Counted from the first letter of the stretch, positions 36,203-44,522 are shown. The stretch is 64,000 nucleotides of DNA from Halobacillus dabanensis (GCF_900114165.1 NZ_FOSB01000003.1:186001-250000), one strand, 5' to 3'. Notes: generated by a model from the letters alone, not told the origin. Numbers and translations are program-made.

Positions 36203-36866
36203 GAAATAAGTCTTTATCGCCTTCTTTATGTTCTGCGTACAATATTTCCTTTGGCCCATTGAAATCCTGGGCATCCAGCTGTTTTTTTAACCATTGTTCA
36301 TCAAAACCGGCTTCCTTCAAATTATCCCAAATGATTTCTCCATCACTAATGATCGTCCGGGGAAGGGGAACATTTTCTGGCATTAATTTCATATCCTCCC
36401 GAGTGACGTTTTGGTAATTCGAGGCCTTTAAGACAGAAATCATTCCATCCGTTTCTAAGACTGCATACTCCACTTCCTGAATGGAAAAAACGTCTTTCGC
36501 ACGTAAAAGATGCAGGAGCTGATTAATATCCAGTTTATTTTTTTTCAATTGCTCCCGGTCGATTTTTCCTTTGTATATGACAAGAGAAGGGCTTCCTTCA
36601 AGGATTTTTCGAGTTCTTTTATATTTCTGAGTAATTATTTCAGTAACAAAAATCAGGATACTCCATAATAAGATCGCATACCCGATATCAAGAATTCCTA
36701 CTTCTGGATCGTATAATGCATTTCCTACTAATTCACCTAGTACTAATGCAGAGATGAAGTCAAAGGCAGTAATTTGAGTGATTTGTGATTTGCCGAGCAA
36801 TTTCGTCATAATAAAAAGAGCAAAGAAGCCAAATAGCGTTTCTGTAGTAATTTGTAAGTAATCCAT
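36189..36866 (-). CDS. DUF421 (YetF-type) membrane protein
   Basis: The protein has about three N-terminal membrane helices (residues 1-85), with the motif LGKSQITQITAFDFISALVLG, and a cytoplasmic C-terminal domain (ILEGSPSLVIYKGKIDREQ and later LDINQLLHLLRAKDVFSIQE). The function of the family is not settled; some members affect spore properties. ATG 36866 is preferred; an in-frame GTG at 36878 would add four residues. Its last 14 bases overlap the MBL gene on the other strand. Confidence 0.82.
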   Translation of the reverse strand: MDYLQITTETLFGFFALFIMTKLLGKSQITQITAFDFISALVLGELVGNALYDPEVGILDIGYAILLWSILIFVTEIITQKYKRTRKILEGSPSLVIYKGKIDREQLKKNKLDINQLLHLLRAKDVFSIQEVEYAVLETDGMISVLKASNYQNVTREDMKLMPENVPLPRTIISDGEIIWDNLKEAGFDEQWLKKQLDAQDFNGPKEILYAEHKEGDKDLFLIGF

Positions 36867-36934
36867 TAGTATTCTCACGACCCTTTACAGTTTCCTATAA
36901 CTCCATTTTAGACAAAAGGACCTTATTATAAACG

Positions 36935-36972
36935 AAAAACTCTGGATCTAATTAGATCCAGAGTTTTTTTAG
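36935..36972. terminator. Terminator downstream of yjcF
   Basis: AAAAACTCTGGATCTA (36935-36950) pairs with TAGATCCAGAGTTTTT (36953-36968); A and T runs on both sides make it usable from either strand. Confidence 0.88.
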
Positions 36973-37007
36973 TGATTATGATATTTGTAAGATACTTATG
37001 AAAGAAA

Positions 37008-37436
37008 TCATGACAGTGATTTAACCATCGTCACATGAGGGATGCCAGCATCCATGAATGGTTCAGAAACCGTTACATACCCGAGAGATTCGTAAAAAAC
37101 TTCTGCATGAGTCTGAGCATTCAGCTTAGCTTTAGTATAGGCGTAATCGCGGATGACTTCTTCCATGGAATGGATGATCTGTTTCCCGAGTGATTGGCCG
37201 CGATATTCTTTTTTTACACAAATCCGTTCAAGTTTTCCGAAGCCTTGAACGAAACGTAAACGAGAAGCTGCAACAGGTTCGTCATTTAAATAACCAACAA
37301 AGTGAATGGCAGTCTCATCATATTCATCGAGTTCTAATTCAATGGGTACTTGTTGTTCCTCTACAAAGACGACGCGTCGTACAAGATACGCGTCGTCTTT
37401 TTGTTTTCTGCTATTAACTTTGAATATTTCCACCAT
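37008..37436 (-). CDS. yjcF: GNAT-family acetyltransferase YjcF
   Basis: The 142-residue protein has the GNAT fold with VFVEEQQVPIELELDE near the N-terminus and the acetyl-CoA motif VKKEYRGQSLGKQIIHSM at about residues 75-92. The substrate is unknown. It lies 3 bases after yjcG and follows AAAGGGTG, so yjcH-yjcG-yjcF form an operon as in B. subtilis. Confidence 0.88.
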   Translation of the reverse strand: MVEIFKVNSRKQKDDAYLVRRVVFVEEQQVPIELELDEYDETAIHFVGYLNDEPVAASRLRFVQGFGKLERICVKKEYRGQSLGKQIIHSMEEVIRDYAYTKAKLNAQTHAEVFYESLGYVTVSEPFMDAGIPHVTMVKSLS

Positions 37437-37439
37437 TAT

Positions 37440-37955
37440 TCACCCTTTACCGAGGCGGAATGTTTCATAAACACTCCATGCACCATTTTCAAGTTGATAC
37501 AATAACTGGAAGCGATCGACTTTGTCATTCAGGTCGAATTTTAGCATGCGTAAACTGCCATATACATCAGAGAATTCCTCATCTGATAATTTTTGGGCGA
37601 TGGTAATGTGTGGAACGAATGCAAAATCCTTTTCATCTGGTAGTTCTCCTGCGTGCAGTTTATCATTCAATTCAAAAATCTCTTCAGATGGTTCAATTTT
37701 CAAGTATATCGTATTGGTCACAGGGGAGAAGGAACTCACTTTATAAACACCGTACGTAAAAGGCTGGGTGTTTTTTGCGATCTCACTCAGCTCAGGAATA
37801 ATTTTGTTTTCAATTTCTTGTTCGTCAGCTTCAAAAGCTTCTTTCATCGTTATATGTGGCGGAATCAACGCATAATGGGGATCATAACGTTTGCGGTAAG
37901 AATTTGCCACATCCTGTACTTTTTTTGATGGAAAAACTGCTATTCCGTATCTCAT
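37440..37955 (-). CDS. yjcG: 2'-5' RNA ligase-like phosphoesterase YjcG
   Basis: The protein has two HxT motifs of the 2H phosphoesterase fold, PPHITMKEAF and VPHITIAQKL. It probably acts on cyclic phosphate or 2'-5' linked RNA ends; no substrate is proven. The start is ATG 37955 (MRYGIAVFPSKKVQD), 8 bases after AGGAGGG, giving 171 residues, the same length as B. subtilis YjcG. A longer open frame upstream has no support. Confidence 0.9.
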   Translation of the reverse strand: MRYGIAVFPSKKVQDVANSYRKRYDPHYALIPPHITMKEAFEADEQEIENKIIPELSEIAKNTQPFTYGVYKVSSFSPVTNTIYLKIEPSEEIFELNDKLHAGELPDEKDFAFVPHITIAQKLSDEEFSDVYGSLRMLKFDLNDKVDRFQLLYQLENGAWSVYETFRLGKG

Positions 37956-37989
37956 TGGACTAACCCTCCTGATTCTTCCTATATAACAT

Positions 37990-38721
37990 TTATGCCTTAC
38001 CAAACATTTTCAATAAAGCCCGTTCAAAATCCTTCTGCCATGTCCCCCATGTATGATCACCATCGAGTTCATGATAGGTATAGGAAAGCGATTGACGGTT
38101 CAAAAATTCTCGAAGTTTGCGGTTAGGTGCTAGAAAATCCTTCCTTACACCTTCGGTAGTCTCGACGTCCGTTTCTTCATTCCCTATCGTATGATAAATG
38201 GTTAAAGAAGAAAAGTCTTTCGTCGCCTTCACTACTTCTAAGACGTGTTCGTCCACATAGGGGCTCTGCATAATGACATTACCAAATATATTAGGAAACT
38301 TTACGGCTGTCATTAGCGCAAGTGTACCAGCTAAAGAATCCCCGACAAGTGTTCGTCCGCTTCCCATACAGTATCCAGGGAGCTCATCATCCAGGAATGG
38401 AACTACTTCACGGAGCAAAAAATTCACATAATCTGATTGTTTTTCTCCATCAGGATGATATTTATCTTGTCTATCGTATTTATCATTATAATGAATACCG
38501 ATGAAAATGGTATTCTCAATATTACCCTCTTTATGGAGTTTGTCGCTTAATGTGGCTGCTCGCCCCATTGAGTAATAATCATTACCATCCTGCATAATAC
38601 AGAAATGATATTTATATAATGGAGAAAAGTTCTTGGGAGTGTATATCCTTAACGTCATGGTCTCCTGTAAGTATTGGCTGTTTATTGTATACTCTTTCAT
38701 CGACCCATCTCTACCCAAATT
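37990..38721 (-). CDS. yjcH: Alpha/beta-hydrolase esterase YjcH
   Basis: This is an esterase D/Fes-like hydrolase. Visible motifs are FCIMQDGNDYYSMGR, the nucleophile elbow LVGDSLAGTLALM (Ser in GDSLAG) and DGDHTWGTW near the C-terminus with the catalytic His. I choose TTG at 38721, 8 bases after AGGAGGTG, giving MGRDGSMKEYT and 243 residues; an internal ATG at 38697 is the alternative. The substrate is unknown. It is the first gene of yjcHGF. Confidence 0.85.
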   Translation of the reverse strand, partial: NLGRDGSMKEYTINSQYLQETMTLRIYTPKNFSPLYKYHFCIMQDGNDYYSMGRAATLSDKLHKEGNIENTIFIGIHYNDKYDRQDKYHPDGEKQSDYVNFLLREVVPFLDDELPGYCMGSGRTLVGDSLAGTLALMTAVKFPNIFGNVIMQSPYVDEHVLEVVKATKDFSSLTIYHTIGNEETDVETTEGVRKDFLAPNRKLREFLNRQSLSYTYHELDGDHTWGTWQKDFERALLKMFGKA

Positions 38722-38867
38722 CCAAACACCTCCTAACAGCACAGAAAACTTCTAACTATGTCTTATTTAAACATTCTTATTTTATTTTATCACATAATTG
38801 TCTAAAAAGTTGTACAGATGATTATATGGATATAAATGGGGTTTACCTGTTGGGCGGAAAGCTTCTG

Positions 38868-38896
38868 TTGACATTTTAGTCGATTCATAGTATATT
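38868..38896 (+). promoter_or_regulatory. Promoter of tRNA-Val copy 1
   Basis: TTGACA (38868-38873), 17 bases, TATATT (38891-38896), 41 bases before the tRNA. Confidence 0.88.
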
Positions 38897-38937
38897 AATT
38901 CTTGTCAGTAACATAATTCTGATAGATTTTATCATAT

Positions 38938-39010
38938 GATTCCGTAGCTCAGCTGGGAGAGCGCCACCTTGACAGGGTGGAGGTCGTTGGTTCGAGCCCA
39001 ATCGGAATCA
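38938..39010 (+). tRNA. tRNA-Val (GAC), copy 1
   Basis: This 73-base tRNA has acceptor stem GATTCCG/CGGAATC, discriminator A, a D arm with AGCTCAGCTGGGAGAGC, an anticodon stem CCACC/GGTGG with loop TTGACAG, and a T arm with GGTTCGAGCC. The anticodon GAC is at 38971-38973 and reads GUC/GUU. The 3' CCA is not encoded. It is identical to copy 2. Confidence 0.97.
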
Positions 39011-39017
39011 CTTTATG

Positions 39018-39055
39018 AAAAAGCACGGTTTCTTAAGAAACCGTGCTTTTTCATT
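39018..39055 (+). terminator. Terminator of tRNA-Val copy 1
   Basis: A perfect palindrome with 17-base arms (39018-39034 and 39035-39051: AAAAAGCACGGTTTCTT and its complement), followed by T-rich sequence. Confidence 0.9.
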
Positions 39056-39333
39056 TTTATTGTAGGGGAGTGAAATATAAAGCCGTAAACTTATGAAGAT
39101 GGTATTCGGGTTTAGGGAGCTTTACCTGGAAAAAAGATTGTATGTTCACTTCAGTTAAAAGTTATTTCATTAGGGCATGTTTTTAGTGATTAGACCTGTG
39201 AATAGTGAAAATTTTCCATGGCAATTCGTAGAAAGTGAACCTAATATTAAGGCGTTATTTATCTATTTGAACAAAGTAACTATTTTCCAATTAAATGCTG
39301 ATTACATTATAATAAAAATCTCTTTAAAATTTA
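39056..39333. other. Spacer between the two tRNA-Val units
   Basis: About 280 AT-rich bases without a frame, RNA or repeat that I can support. The duplicated similarity of the two tRNA units starts only at their promoters. Confidence 0.4.
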
Positions 39334-39362
39334 TTGACACTATTTTTGTTCCGTAGTATATT
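39334..39362 (+). promoter_or_regulatory. Promoter of tRNA-Val copy 2
   Basis: TTGACA (39334-39339), 17 bases, TATATT (39357-39362): the same hexamers and spacing as copy 1 with a largely different spacer. Confidence 0.88.
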
Positions 39363-39402
39363 ATTACTTGTCAACAAAACAAGTCGACATTATTCTACAT
39401 AC

Positions 39403-39475
39403 GATTCCGTAGCTCAGCTGGGAGAGCGCCACCTTGACAGGGTGGAGGTCGTTGGTTCGAGCCCAATCGGAATCA
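39403..39475 (+). tRNA. tRNA-Val (GAC), copy 2
   Basis: The 73 bases are identical to copy 1, with anticodon GAC at 39436-39438 and no encoded CCA. It has its own promoter and terminator. Confidence 0.97.
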
Positions 39476-39492
39476 TCCATACAAAGTGCTGG

Positions 39493-39539
39493 AATGGCGC
39501 AGCTTCTCATCCAGGGAGAGGTTGCGTCATTTCTTTTTT
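39493..39539 (+). terminator. Terminator of tRNA-Val copy 2
   Basis: AATGGCGCA pairs with TGCGTCATT across a long loop and is followed by TTCTTTTTT. Nearly the same sequence recurs after the BCCT gene at 41796-41842. Confidence 0.85.
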
Positions 39540-39694
39540 AGGCCCTGTTTCTGGTGCTTACACTTGATTTGCTCCTGGAAAAGCGGTGATAGTTCTTCTT
39601 GCCAAGCTTTCAAAGACAGATCCCTTTTTAAAAACGGCGTGAGTAGATGGTAAAGAATGTCGCTGTCCAGAACCGCCTTTTTACTTCCCCCATA
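39527..39694 (-). pseudogene. Possible gene remnant (55-codon open frame without start)
   Basis: On the minus strand a 55-codon open frame lies between TAA 39697-39695 and TGA 39529-39527. The peptide is protein-like (AVLDSDILYHLLTPFLKRD, then LKAWQEELSPLFQEQ) but has no usable start codon and no binding site. Its end overlaps the tRNA terminator. It could be the tail of a lost gene; I do not recognise it. Confidence 0.35.
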
Positions 39695-40112
39695 TTACCT
39701 AATTCTTTCTAATCTCCGCAAAATCAGACAAAATCCGAGGATTTTTAAATATTATCGAAATCTAATCACCTGAGAACCATACATCGGTTTAAAACTTGGA
39801 TCAGGCTTGTATTTCCTATGTGTATTGTACATTTAACTTTGTTAAAATTTAAAAATGCGTGAAAAAATTCAGTGATTTTATACTATTCCAGTAGCTTATT
39901 TACTTATTACTTCTATTTTTGTTTTACCTATTGTACCTCAGGCAGAGGTTACTAAATTAATAAAGCATTATGAATTTGGTTGTTCTCCTAACGTTCAATT
40001 GATTTGTAATTATGTTGCATTATATAAAATAGTTATACCAAAGTTAATGGTTAGGTAATCATCGAAGTAATACGGAATGTATAAAAGGTAAGAAGGAGAT
40101 AGGAAGTAAACT
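39695..40112 (+). other. Region upstream of the BCCT gene
   Basis: AT-rich sequence with no gene. It must hold the BCCT promoter, but I could not fix one hexamer pair with confidence. The binding site GAAGGAGATAGG lies just before ATG 40113. Confidence 0.4.
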
Positions 40113-41678
40113 ATGAATAAAGGAAAAGGTGTTCTTTATGCTTCATTAGCAATCATGTCTGCTCTTGTTATTATGGGAGTATTGATGCCTTCAACGTTAG
40201 AGAGTGTTACTAGCAATGTCCAAAGTTTTATAATCAATTCATTTGGTTGGTATTACTTAGGGATCGTATCGGTTTATGTAGTCGTCTGTATTTATTTATT
40301 GGTAAGCCCTGTTGGTAAGATTAAACTCGGGAAACAAGATGACAAACCAGAGTTTTCGCGTCCTTCCTGGCTAGCCATGTTGTTTAGTGCGGGCATTGGA
40401 ATTGGATTAATTTTCTATGGTACATTCGAGCCGCTTAGTCACTATGCAATAAGTTCTCCTACAGGTGAACTTGGCACAGACCAAGGGATCAAGGATGCTA
40501 TGAGGTATACATTCTTCCACTACGGAATACATCCATGGGCAGTCTATGGATCTCTTGCTTTAGCTCTCGCTTACTTCAGCTTCAGAAAAGGAGAGCTAAG
40601 CTTAATTAGTAAAACATTGCGTCCGCTTATTGGCAAACATGCAGATGGATTAGTCGGTAAAATAATCGATGTCATAGCAGTTATTTCTACTATCATGGGT
40701 GTTGCGACATCACTGGGATTTGGCGCTATCCAAATAAACGGGGGATTAACGTATCTTTTTGGAGCACCAAGTAACATAACGACTCAGACGATCATCGTCC
40801 TTGTTGTAACCGTCCTCTTCATGGTGTCTGCCTTAACGGGTATAGGCAAAGGAATTAAGATCCTGAGTAATCTGAATATGGGTCTTTCGTTCTTTCTTTT
40901 CCTATTCGTGTTAGCTTTCGGTGCGACAGTTTTTACGTTGAATCTATTTATTGATACCCTGGGTGCTTACATGCAAAATCTAATTCAAATGAGTTTCCGA
41001 ATTGCCCCACTTAATGAAGACACCCGGAGTTGGATTAATGGATGGACAATTTTCTATTGGGCATGGTGGATTGCTTGGGCACCATTTGTAGGTGTATTTA
41101 TTGCCAGAGTATCGAAAGGGAGGACTATACGGGAGTTTGTTACGTATGTTCTACTAGCTCCCTCCCTTATTAGTTTCCTTTGGTTTACAACTTTCGGAGG
41201 AGCGGCTATTACAACAGAGTTGTCTGGGCTGGTGTCCATCTCTTCCTTATCAGCAGGAGAATCACTTTTTGGTGTTTTAGAAACATACCCACTTAGCATG
41301 GTGTTTTCTATGTTAGCCATTTTGATTATTGTTACATTCTTTGTGACTTCCGCGGATTCTGGCACATTTGTTTTAGGTATGATGACAACGAACGGTTCTC
41401 AAAATCCAAGCAGGCAAATAAAAGTGACTTGGGGGATCTATCTTTCCATCACTGCTCTAGCTCTACTTTATTCGGGAGGGTTACAAGCTCTTCAAAACAC
41501 TATGATTATTGCAGCATTGCCATTTTCGGTTATAATGGCGTTCATGGTAATAAGTTTTCTTAAATCTTTAAATCAGGAAGCGAAAGAGTTGGGAATAGGT
41601 CAGCTCAGCAATAATAAAAAAATTGCCAACAAGCGAATCAATGAGAGTCCAATAGAGGAAAGAAAAAAGGTGCAATAG
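40113..41678 (+). CDS. BCCT family betaine/choline/carnitine transporter
   Basis: BCCT carriers take up compatible solutes such as glycine betaine with Na+ or H+. The 521-residue protein has about 12 membrane helices and the family signature around residues 305-330 (YWAWWIAWAPFVGVFIARVS, then KGRTIREF). MLFSAGIGIGLIFYG near residue 90 is the glycine-rich segment of the substrate site. The substrate cannot be told, but an osmolyte role is expected in a salt-adapted cell. It is a single gene with its own terminator. Confidence 0.93.
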   Translation: MNKGKGVLYASLAIMSALVIMGVLMPSTLESVTSNVQSFIINSFGWYYLGIVSVYVVVCIYLLVSPVGKIKLGKQDDKPEFSRPSWLAMLFSAGIGIGLIFYGTFEPLSHYAISSPTGELGTDQGIKDAMRYTFFHYGIHPWAVYGSLALALAYFSFRKGELSLISKTLRPLIGKHADGLVGKIIDVIAVISTIMGVATSLGFGAIQINGGLTYLFGAPSNITTQTIIVLVVTVLFMVSALTGIGKGIKILSNLNMGLSFFLFLFVLAFGATVFTLNLFIDTLGAYMQNLIQMSFRIAPLNEDTRSWINGWTIFYWAWWIAWAPFVGVFIARVSKGRTIREFVTYVLLAPSLISFLWFTTFGGAAITTELSGLVSISSLSAGESLFGVLETYPLSMVFSMLAILIIVTFFVTSADSGTFVLGMMTTNGSQNPSRQIKVTWGIYLSITALALLYSGGLQALQNTMIIAALPFSVIMAFMVISFLKSLNQEAKELGIGQLSNNKKIANKRINESPIEERKKVQ

Positions 41679-41795
41679 TATAAAAGAAAGCTTTGTATTA
41701 ATCTCATTCTGATCGATACAAGTCTTAATGTTTTCCCAGGCCATCAAAAAGAAGTTTAAAAAGAATATACGGTTATCAACTATTTCAAATGATAA

Positions 41796-41842
41796 AAATG
41801 GCGCAGCTTCTCATCAAGGGAGGGGTTGCGCCATTTCTTTTT
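41796..41842 (+). terminator. Terminator of the BCCT gene
   Basis: AAATGGCGCA pairs perfectly with TGCGCCATTT and is followed by CTTTTT. It is nearly identical to the terminator at 39493-39539. Confidence 0.85.
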
Positions 41843-41970
41843 GTATTACAGCAATAGTAGTTTATAAGAAAAACTACGCAAAAAGTGGGCTGAGAGATAC
41901 CAAGGATTTATGTTTTTATGTTGATTAAAAGGAGGGAGGAGAAACCCTCCTTTCAATATGGAGCACTTAT

Positions 41971-42636
41971 TTATACTTCTTGAAAGTTTATCGAGAGGAT
42001 TCGGTCCGTATTCGGGTTATAAATGATTGTTCCCTGGATATTCATTGTTTCTTGAGGGGATTGCATGACAAACGTATAAACTTCTTTTATTTGGTTGTTA
42101 TTTTGGGGATTTTCGGATACTTTACTATAATCCGTCGCTTTATAGTCAGGATATGCTGCTTGAACAATCTCTAAAAGATATTTTCCCCATTTTTCTTCCT
42201 CCAACTCAGGGGAGGCGCTGATCTCTACATTAATTATCCCTGCATCTATATTTGCACCAAGCGTTTCAAAGGCTCTTCTGTGTAAATTCACTTTATTTTC
42301 AGGGTAGTTAGGAACCTGGTCGACAACGGTCACAATGATCTCTCTACCATTAGATAAGTTCTTGATCTTTATTGTTTGCCCGCACTGATACCCAGAGTTG
42401 CGGCCAACAGCTACGGTCATGTACCGGTTTGTGGACCATGGAATCCCACATTGGGTCACTGTACCTCCATCTGTCCAACTGGCCTGCCCCCGAATGGGCT
42501 GCCTGGTCCCATAGTGTCCGAATTGGAATTGGTTCTCATAGTAACCAAGGTAAGGGTAACGTGTGTAAGAATGCGCTTGATAAGGATGAGGTACATAGGG
42601 GTAGCCATACGGCATGGAATAAAAATTGGAGTGCAT
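41971..42636 (-). CDS. RlpA-like double-psi beta-barrel protein with DUF3889 domain
   Basis: The 221-residue protein has three parts. Residues 1-45 are rich in Tyr, Pro and His (YSMPYGYPYVPHPYQAH), without a signal peptide. Residues 46-140 form a barwin/expansin-like double-psi barrel (GQASWTDGGTVTQCG, IIVTVVDQVPNYPENKVNL with its conserved Asp). Residues 145-221 resemble DUF3889. ATG 42636 follows AGGAGG; the longer frame upstream is unsupported. A sigma-K-like promoter and the coat-like N-terminus suggest it is made in the mother cell and placed on the spore. Activity is unknown; related barrels bind or cut glycans. Confidence 0.8.
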   Translation of the reverse strand: MHSNFYSMPYGYPYVPHPYQAHSYTRYPYLGYYENQFQFGHYGTRQPIRGQASWTDGGTVTQCGIPWSTNRYMTVAVGRNSGYQCGQTIKIKNLSNGREIIVTVVDQVPNYPENKVNLHRRAFETLGANIDAGIINVEISASPELEEEKWGKYLLEIVQAAYPDYKATDYSKVSENPQNNNQIKEVYTFVMQSPQETMNIQGTIIYNPNTDRILSINFQEV

Positions 42637-42671
42637 GTATTTTCCTCCTGTCTTTTCTTCAATATCCTCCA

Positions 42672-42699
42672 TAGCCTATGTAGGAACTGGTCATCTTGT
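42672..42699 (-). promoter_or_regulatory. Sigma-K-like promoter of the double-psi barrel gene
   Basis: On the minus strand, ACA (42699-42697), a 16-base spacer and CATAGGCTA (42680-42672) match AC...CATAnnnTA, 36 bases before the start codon. Confidence 0.6.
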
Positions 42700-42853
42700 G
42701 AAACAAGGGGAATCCATGCCTCTTTTGAGAGGTTTTGCCGGATTCCTTGGTGTATAAAATAAATGGAGATCTACCTACCTGCCGCTCAGTTTTCCGAATA
42801 AAGAAAAGAGGATTTTTTAATCTGGGCTGAAAACTAATGATGACCATCCAGGT

Positions 42854-43342
42854 TCAATCGATGAGAACAGACCAATGATCTTCCTTTAATGGGTAGGGGT
42901 TTGCCTTGAAAATATGGGTATAAACTGCTTTTAATTCTTGATACAGACTTTTGGAATGAATGGTACATAAATAGTGACTTTGATTTTTATGAAAGGAACG
43001 GAGTTTATGTAAATCAAGATCAATGGTATAAGAGTAAAAGGCTTCCGGACTCCTCAAGAAAGGTTTCTCGGAGGGGGACTCATTATTATCTGCCAGAGGC
43101 TCTTTACTGTGTATTCTTACTCTCTTGGGGGTTTTTCTATCTTCTTCAAGTTCTTGTTCAACACTATAAAACTTGGAATAAGGGTAGACGGAATCATTAT
43201 CGATATAACTGGTCCGAAAGCTGAATTCTACAGCCCCATGGTCTCCAGCTACAATACAAAAAGCAAGATAGGTAGGTTTTGTTGCAGCGTCCTGAACGAT
43301 TTCTTCTTGATTGCTAAAGCAGTGACAAAAGCTTTTAATCAT
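42854..43342 (-). CDS. Unrecognised 162-residue protein
   Basis: The protein opens MIKSFCHCFSNQEEIVQDAA and contains YLAFCIVAGDHGAVEFSFRT and a charged middle (ELEEDRKTPKRVRIHSKEP). It is soluble with no signal peptide. A TATAAT on the minus strand at 43380-43375 lies 33 bases upstream, but the -35 is weak; the binding site (AAAGGT) is modest. The family is unknown. The frame is long and has no competing frame, so it is probably real. Confidence 0.6.
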   Translation of the reverse strand: MIKSFCHCFSNQEEIVQDAATKPTYLAFCIVAGDHGAVEFSFRTSYIDNDSVYPYSKFYSVEQELEEDRKTPKRVRIHSKEPLADNNESPSEKPFLRSPEAFYSYTIDLDLHKLRSFHKNQSHYLCTIHSKSLYQELKAVYTHIFKANPYPLKEDHWSVLID

Positions 43343-43449
43343 GACCGCACCGACCTTTTGATAGATTTTGGCTCATTATATCATGTTTTTTAGTGATTGA
43401 GAGATGCGGATATTAAGAGGGAAAGCAAGGGAGAATTCATACCACGAAA

Positions 43450-43477
43450 AAAAGAAGCCGAGGGTGGCTTCTTTTTA
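43450..43477 (-). terminator. Terminator of the SDR gene
   Basis: AAGAAGCC (43452-43459) and GGCTTCTT (43466-43473); on the minus strand a T run follows. Confidence 0.85.
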
Positions 43478-44341
43478 TTAACCATTTACCGGTATACCTC
43501 CATTTACGTGAAGCATCTGGCCTGTTACGTAACTCGCGTCTTCGCTCGCTAAATATACATAGGCGCTGGCAACTTCATAAGGTTGACCTGGTCTCCCCAT
43601 AGGATTTGTCGAACCGAATTCAGCAACTTTTTGTTTATCAAAACTAGCTGGGATCAGTGGGGTCCATATCGGGCCAGGGGCTACACCGTTGACACGAATT
43701 CCTTTATCCACTACAGACTTAGCCAAGGAACGGGTGAATGCTGTAATGGCTCCTTTAGTGGAAGAATAATCAATAAGCTGTTCGTTTCCTTGATAAGCAG
43801 TGACCGAAGACGTATTAATGATACTGCTCCCTTTTTTTAGATGGGGGAGGACTGCTTTAGCCATATACACATAAGAGAAAAAATTGACACGGAATGTTTT
43901 TTCTAATTGTTCATTAGTAATTGCTGTAAGGTCCTTTTGTGGGTATTGAACTGCAGCGTTATTGACAAGGATATCAATCTGACTAAAGTCTTTTATAATC
44001 TTATTTACTGTCGTATCACAAAATTCCGCTCCCCCGATATCGCCATTATAAAGCTGGCATTGACAGCCTTCTGCTTCGACTAACTGTTTCGTTTTTTCAG
44101 CGTCTTCTTGTTCATTCAGGTAGAGGATAGCTACATTTGCCCCTTCTTTAGCAAAATAGAGACTGACAGCCCTTCCGATTCCACTGTCGCCCCCAGAGAT
44201 AATTGCGACTTTACCTCTTAATTTCCCACTTCCCTGATAATTTTTGTTTACGTATTCCGGGAGTGGTTTCATTTCATGTTCAAAACCCGGCTGCCTTTCC
44301 TGGTGCTGTTTCGGTTGAATTTCCTTCGGTTTTTTACTCAC
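43478..44341 (-). CDS. SDR family oxidoreductase (general stress protein 39-like)
   Basis: This is a classical short-chain dehydrogenase of 287 residues with an N-terminal extension ending PLPEYVNKNYQGSGKLRGK, the cofactor motif ISGGDSGIGRAV, NNAAVQYP, the catalytic YSSTKGAI and the NADP-type segment. The extension and motifs match the YdaD/YhdF group of general stress proteins. The substrate is unknown. It starts at GTG 44341, 8 bases after AAGGAG. I looked for a sigma-B promoter upstream and found none. It is divergent from mmsA across a region with repeated TCATCCA strings. Confidence 0.85.
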   Translation of the reverse strand: MSKKPKEIQPKQHQERQPGFEHEMKPLPEYVNKNYQGSGKLRGKVAIISGGDSGIGRAVSLYFAKEGANVAILYLNEQEDAEKTKQLVEAEGCQCQLYNGDIGGAEFCDTTVNKIIKDFSQIDILVNNAAVQYPQKDLTAITNEQLEKTFRVNFFSYVYMAKAVLPHLKKGSSIINTSSVTAYQGNEQLIDYSSTKGAITAFTRSLAKSVVDKGIRVNGVAPGPIWTPLIPASFDKQKVAEFGSTNPMGRPGQPYEVASAYVYLASEDASYVTGQMLHVNGGIPVNG

Positions 44342-44368
44342 TACAACCGCTCCTTATATGTAAAATTT

Positions 44369-44488
44369 TGGATGGCCTAGTCATCCATTTTTAGGGTGTC
44401 CAGGTCATCCAATTTCATCCAAATGGCGAATGTTTTCTAGTTGGAAATGTCATAGTGTCAAAATGGAGGCAGTTTGATTTGACATTTC
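44369..44488. promoter_or_regulatory. Repeated and inverted motifs between the SDR gene and mmsA
   Basis: TCATCCA occurs at 44381, 44405 and 44415; the first is also the right arm of TGGATG-7-CATCCA (44369-44387). A perfect 9-bp inverted repeat GAAATGTCA (44444-44452) / TGACATTTC (44480-44488) lies just upstream of the mmsA -35. These are candidate operators; the regulator is not known. Confidence 0.45.
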
Positions 44489-44493
44489 GTCCA

Positions 44494-44522
44494 TTGATGC
44501 AAAAATTTTCTGAATTTATAAT
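44494..44522 (+). promoter_or_regulatory. Sigma-A promoter of mmsA
   Basis: TTGATG (44494-44499), a 17-base spacer and TATAAT (44517-44522), 49 bases before the start. Confidence 0.78.

Noticed and set aside
41880-41915. TPP-riboswitch-like string (GGGCTGAGAGATACC)
   Set aside because: Only the first conserved segment is present; the second half of the aptamer and any thiamine gene are absent, and the next gene is on the other strand.
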